Positions 6,588 through 8,921 of a stretch of DNA of 8,921 nucleotides are shown in pieces (position 1 is the stretch's first letter; each line of letters opens with the position of its first letter). A program made the translations under genes and the position numbers. Source of the stretch: an uncultured Porphyromonadaceae bacterium (lineage in GTDB: Bacteria > Bacteroidota > Bacteroidia > Bacteroidales > Muribaculaceae). The notes below the pieces were generated by a model. That model searched no databases. It saw only the letters and a program-made list of their open reading frames with translations, and was not told the origin of the DNA. The stretch is from the NCBI GenBank assembly GCA_947176615.1, contig CAMWRO010000100.1, forward strand, positions 1 to 8,921. The letters run 5' to 3'.

Positions 6588-6925
6588 TGGTGGCGGCCGT
6601 GGCGATAATACCGGTCGCGCTCTTTGTAATATTTCTTCTGAGCCTTGCGGTACTTCTTGTAGGCTTTGCGGTATTTCTTGTAAGCCTTATGGTTGTGCCG
6701 CCCGTAGCCATAGGCTCCCGGAGGCGGGTAATCATAGGTATCATACTCGACATATCTGACCCGTCGCGGAGGCGGCGGGGGCGCCACGGGGATAAACGGA
6801 CTGCCTGTCGACACATTGAATCCCGCCGGGCCGAGATCGACCCAAAACGAGACGTTGGTCTGTCCGACGGCGACACCCGATGCGGCCATCACTGCCGTGA
6901 GCGCTATTGTTGCTATTCGTTTCAT
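6572..6925 (-). CDS. Small secreted Tyr/Lys/His-rich protein, unknown function
   Basis: 117 residues, not a protein I recognise. Residues 1-21 look like a signal peptide (MKRIATIALTAVMAASGVAVG), giving a small exported protein. A short region (QTNVSFWVDLGPAGFNV) is followed by a proline run (PPPPPRRVRYVEYD), a Tyr/Gly/Pro-rich stretch, then a basic segment built on a seven-residue unit (KAYKKYR twice and a degenerate QKKYYKE). It ends in RHGRHHHHDD, which could bind metal ions. The basic segment could be helical or bind polyanions such as nucleic acid, LPS or acidic glycans; this is inference from composition. A clear signal peptide, a structured composition and a start after aacgaggtc support a real gene, although it is the least certain CDS here. 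It converges on the GH78 gene and overlaps its 3' end by 16 bp, and it diverges from the GH67 gene across 99 bp. Confidence 0.75.
   Translation of the reverse strand: MKRIATIALTAVMAASGVAVGQTNVSFWVDLGPAGFNVSTGSPFIPVAPPPPPRRVRYVEYDTYDYPPPGAYGYGRHNHKAYKKYRKAYKKYRKAQKKYYKERDRYYRHGRHHHHDD
6621..6683 (-). repeat. Three 21-bp tandem units inside the small-protein gene
   Basis: Units at 6642-6662 and 6663-6683 differ at four of 21 positions. A more degenerate unit lies at 6621-6641. Each encodes seven residues (AYKKYRK-type), so the period keeps the frame. This explains the protein's basic repeat and suggests it grew by in-frame duplication. Confidence 0.75.
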
Positions 6926-6994
6926 GACCTCGTTCTTTGATAGTTAAACGGATGGTTTCTCAGTAATACGCTCCGGCTTGATATTAAGTTCAGA

Positions 6995-7002
6995 TATATT
7001 TG
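6995..7002 (+). promoter_or_regulatory. Candidate Bacteroidota -7 box for the GH67 gene
   Basis: TATATTTG fits TAnnTTTG exactly and ends 22 bases before the GH67 start codon. It is followed by A-rich sequence (aataaaataaaaataag), as expected for a Bacteroidota leader. No TTTG was found at the normal -33 spacing, so the promoter is incomplete by consensus. It would give GH67 its own transcript, which makes sense because the preceding gene is on the opposite strand. No equally good box was found for the minus-strand gene in the same 99-bp gap (6926-7024). Confidence 0.45.
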
Positions 7003-7024
7003 TGAATAAAATAAAAATAAGACG

Positions 7025-8921
7025 ATGACACGACTGTTGTTTTTAGCGATTCTTTTTTTCGCGACGCTTGCCGAGGCCGCGCCGCTGTGGATGGATTTTG
7101 ACTCGTCCGGCGGGGCCCGGGTGACGGTGAAGGGTAGGGTGAAGTCGCCCATTCTCGACACTGCCGTCAGGGAACTCGCGCTGCATTATGACGGCGACGT
7201 GACGATTGACCTCAAGAGTGACAAGTCGCTCGGGCGCGACGGGTTTGCCATCAGCGAGACTCCCGGCGGTATCACAATCACCGCCTCCAAGCCTCAGGGC
7301 GCGCTCTACGGTGCCTACCGCCTGCTGCGCAACGTCAACGCCGGTTATCCCGCCGCGTCGGGGCGCTCGGTGCCCGCCTACGGCCTCCGCATCCTCAACC
7401 ACTGGGACAACCTCGACGGGACTGTCGAGCGCGGATATGCCGGAAAGAGTCTGTGGAAATGGGAGGAGCTTCCCGCCACGGTGTCGCCGCGCTACGAGGA
7501 ATATGCCCGGGCCTGTGCCTCGGTGGGCATCAATGCCGCCGTGCTGAACAATGTGAATGCCTCGTCGCGCATCCTCTCTGCCGAATATCTCGAAAAGGTC
7601 GCCGCGCTTGCCGATGTCATGCGCCCCTACGGTATCTCCGTTTATCTTTCGGTCAATTTCGCCTCTCCCGTACAGCTCGACTCGCTCCCGACAGCCGACC
7701 CGCTTGACCCTGCCGTGGCGCGGTGGTGGAAACGCAAGGCCGACGAGATTTACCGGCTTATACCCGATTTCGGCGGATTTCTTGTGAAAGCCAACTCCGA
7801 GGGGCAACCCGGCCCGATGGACTATGGTCGCACCCATGCCGAGGGTGCCAACATGCTTGCCCGCGCCTTAAAACCCCACGGCGGTATCGTCATGTGGCGC
7901 GCATTTGTCTACTCACCGCTCGACGAAGACCGTGCCAAGCAGGCTTATCTCGAATTTCAGCCTCTCGACGGGGCGTTTGACCCCAATGTAATCGTGCAGA
8001 TAAAGAACGGCCCGATTGATTTTCAGCCTCGCGAGCCTTACAGCCCTCTTTTCGGGGCCACGCCGTCGACCCCGCAGATGGTTGAGTTTCAGATTACGCA
8101 GGAGTACCTCGGCCACGCCAATCATCTTGCCTATCTCGCCCCGATGTGGACCGAGTTTTATGACTATGTCGCCCCCGGGTCGATTGTGGCCTCGTCGGGT
8201 GTGGCCAATATCGGCGATTCGGAGTGCCTGACCGGTAATCCGATGGCTCAGGCCAACTGGTTTGCCTTCGGCGAGCTTTCTTGGGACCCCCATGCCACGC
8301 CTGCTGAGATTGCCGACGAGTGGCTGCGCCTTTCGGTCTATCGGCGCGATGCGGCTCCCGATGCAGCCGTTCACGACGCGCTCATGTCGATGATGCTTGA
8401 CAGCCGCGAGGCCGTCGTGGACTACATGATGCCGATGGGACTGCACCACATCTTTGCTTTCGGTCACCATTACGGCCCCGAGCCGTGGTGTGACGTGCCG
8501 GGCGCCCGTGCCGACTGGCTGCCGCGCTATTATCACCGTGCCGACTCGGCTGGACTCGGGTTTGACCGCTCGCCATCGGGCAGCGATGCCGTCGGGCAGT
8601 ACCCCGAGCCGTTGCGCAGCCGTCTGTCGTCGGTAGAGACCTGTCCCGAGGAGTTCTTGCTGTGGTTCCACCATGTGCCGTGGGATTACACGATGCCTTC
8701 GGGCATGACGATGTGGGAGCAGCTCTGCGCGAGCTATCAACGCGGCGTGGACAAGGTGGCCGGGTTCCAGCGTGTGTGGGACATGGCCGAGCCTGTCGTG
8801 CATCCCGGTCTTTACACCGACGTGCGCGAGCGGCTTATGACGCAGATGCGCGATGCCTGCTGGTGGCGCGATGCCTGTCAGCTCTACTTCTCGCAATATT
8901 CGGGCCGTCAGAACCACCATG
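7025..8921 (+). CDS. GH67 alpha-glucuronidase (3' end outside window)
   Basis: 632 codons are visible without interruption and the frame is still open at the window edge. Judged against typical GH67 lengths, only a few dozen C-terminal residues should be missing. GH67 enzymes remove (4-O-methyl-)glucuronic acid from the non-reducing-end xylose of short xylo-oligosaccharides with inversion. Residues 1-18 are a signal peptide (MTRLLFLAILFFATLAEA). A short N-terminal domain leads to the barrel signature LRILNHWDNLDGTVERGYAG (from residue 122). Glu259 in VKANSEGQPGP is the expected general acid. Asp332 in IKNGPIDFQ and Glu360 in QITQEYLG are the expected base pair. Their spacings of 73 and 28 equal those I recall for the Cellvibrio enzyme (Glu292, Asp365, Glu393). 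GHHYGPEPWC and WWRDACQLYF are typical C-terminal signatures. It complements the GH115 enzyme upstream, acting on smaller products. Its start follows A-rich sequence and a candidate promoter. Confidence 0.95.
   Translation, partial: MTRLLFLAILFFATLAEAAPLWMDFDSSGGARVTVKGRVKSPILDTAVRELALHYDGDVTIDLKSDKSLGRDGFAISETPGGITITASKPQGALYGAYRLLRNVNAGYPAASGRSVPAYGLRILNHWDNLDGTVERGYAGKSLWKWEELPATVSPRYEEYARACASVGINAAVLNNVNASSRILSAEYLEKVAALADVMRPYGISVYLSVNFASPVQLDSLPTADPLDPAVARWWKRKADEIYRLIPDFGGFLVKANSEGQPGPMDYGRTHAEGANMLARALKPHGGIVMWRAFVYSPLDEDRAKQAYLEFQPLDGAFDPNVIVQIKNGPIDFQPREPYSPLFGATPSTPQMVEFQITQEYLGHANHLAYLAPMWTEFYDYVAPGSIVASSGVANIGDSECLTGNPMAQANWFAFGELSWDPHATPAEIADEWLRLSVYRRDAAPDAAVHDALMSMMLDSREAVVDYMMPMGLHHIFAFGHHYGPEPWCDVPGARADWLPRYYHRADSAGLGFDRSPSGSDAVGQYPEPLRSRLSSVETCPEEFLLWFHHVPWDYTMPSGMTMWEQLCASYQRGVDKVAGFQRVWDMAEPVVHPGLYTDVRERLMTQMRDACWWRDACQLYFSQYSGRQNHH

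Noticed and set aside
6581..6940. 119-residue + strand ORF opposite the small exported protein
   Set aside because: It begins inside the end of the GH78 gene and is hydrophobic only because it is the complement of Lys/Tyr codons. The minus frame has a proper signal peptide and a repeat in phase with its codons.
7913..8920. 335-residue antisense ORF opposite GH67
   Set aside because: The + strand frame holds the GH67 catalytic Asp332 and Glu360 and C-terminal signatures; the antisense frame is a shadow.

Overview
The window looks like a chromosomal stretch from a GC-rich member of the Bacteroidota, most likely a gut-type Bacteroidales; Muribaculaceae-like is my guess, not a proof. The reasons are the gene content (secreted GH115, GH78 and GH67 glycan-degrading enzymes), A-rich sequence rather than a Shine-Dalgarno motif before the + strand starts, a TAnnTTTG-type -7 promoter box before the GH67 gene, and a Bacteroidota-style HUH/Y1 transposase. 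No rRNA, tRNA or CRISPR array was seen.

Layout. Bases 1-251 are a non-coding tandem array: four copies of a 60-62 bp unit plus the start of a fifth, each full copy carrying a 10-bp hairpin. It runs off the left edge of the window. Abutting it, about 240-939, is a compact element of roughly 0.7 kb. It holds one small AT-richer gene, a REP-associated/IS200-like tyrosine transposase (369-812). The gene is flanked by nested inverted repeats and hairpins: an inner REP-like palindrome pair matching at 24 of 25 bases, an outer pair matching at 17 of 17, and several long palindromes. The rightmost hairpin is followed by six T residues and could terminate transcription before the carbohydrate genes.

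Bases 1019-6587 hold two + strand genes four bases apart, which reads as an operon: a GH115 xylan alpha-1,2-glucuronidase and a GH78 alpha-L-rhamnosidase. A small secreted Tyr/Lys/His-rich protein of unknown function (6572-6925) lies on the opposite strand, and its 3' end overlaps the rhamnosidase gene by 16 bp. From 7025 to the window end is a GH67 alpha-glucuronidase, missing only its C-terminus, with its own candidate promoter.

How the genes fit together. GH115 enzymes typically remove (4-O-methyl-)glucuronic acid from internal positions of xylan chains. GH67 enzymes remove the same sugar from the non-reducing end of short xylo-oligosaccharides. The two are complementary steps of glucuronoxylan breakdown. 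GH78 adds release of L-rhamnose. All three have signal peptides and probably act in the periplasm or outside the cell. No SusC/SusD pair, regulator or xylanase is visible, so membership of a polysaccharide utilisation locus is inferred. The least explained parts are the hairpin tandem array, the structured ends of the transposase element, and the small His/Tyr/Lys-rich secreted protein.
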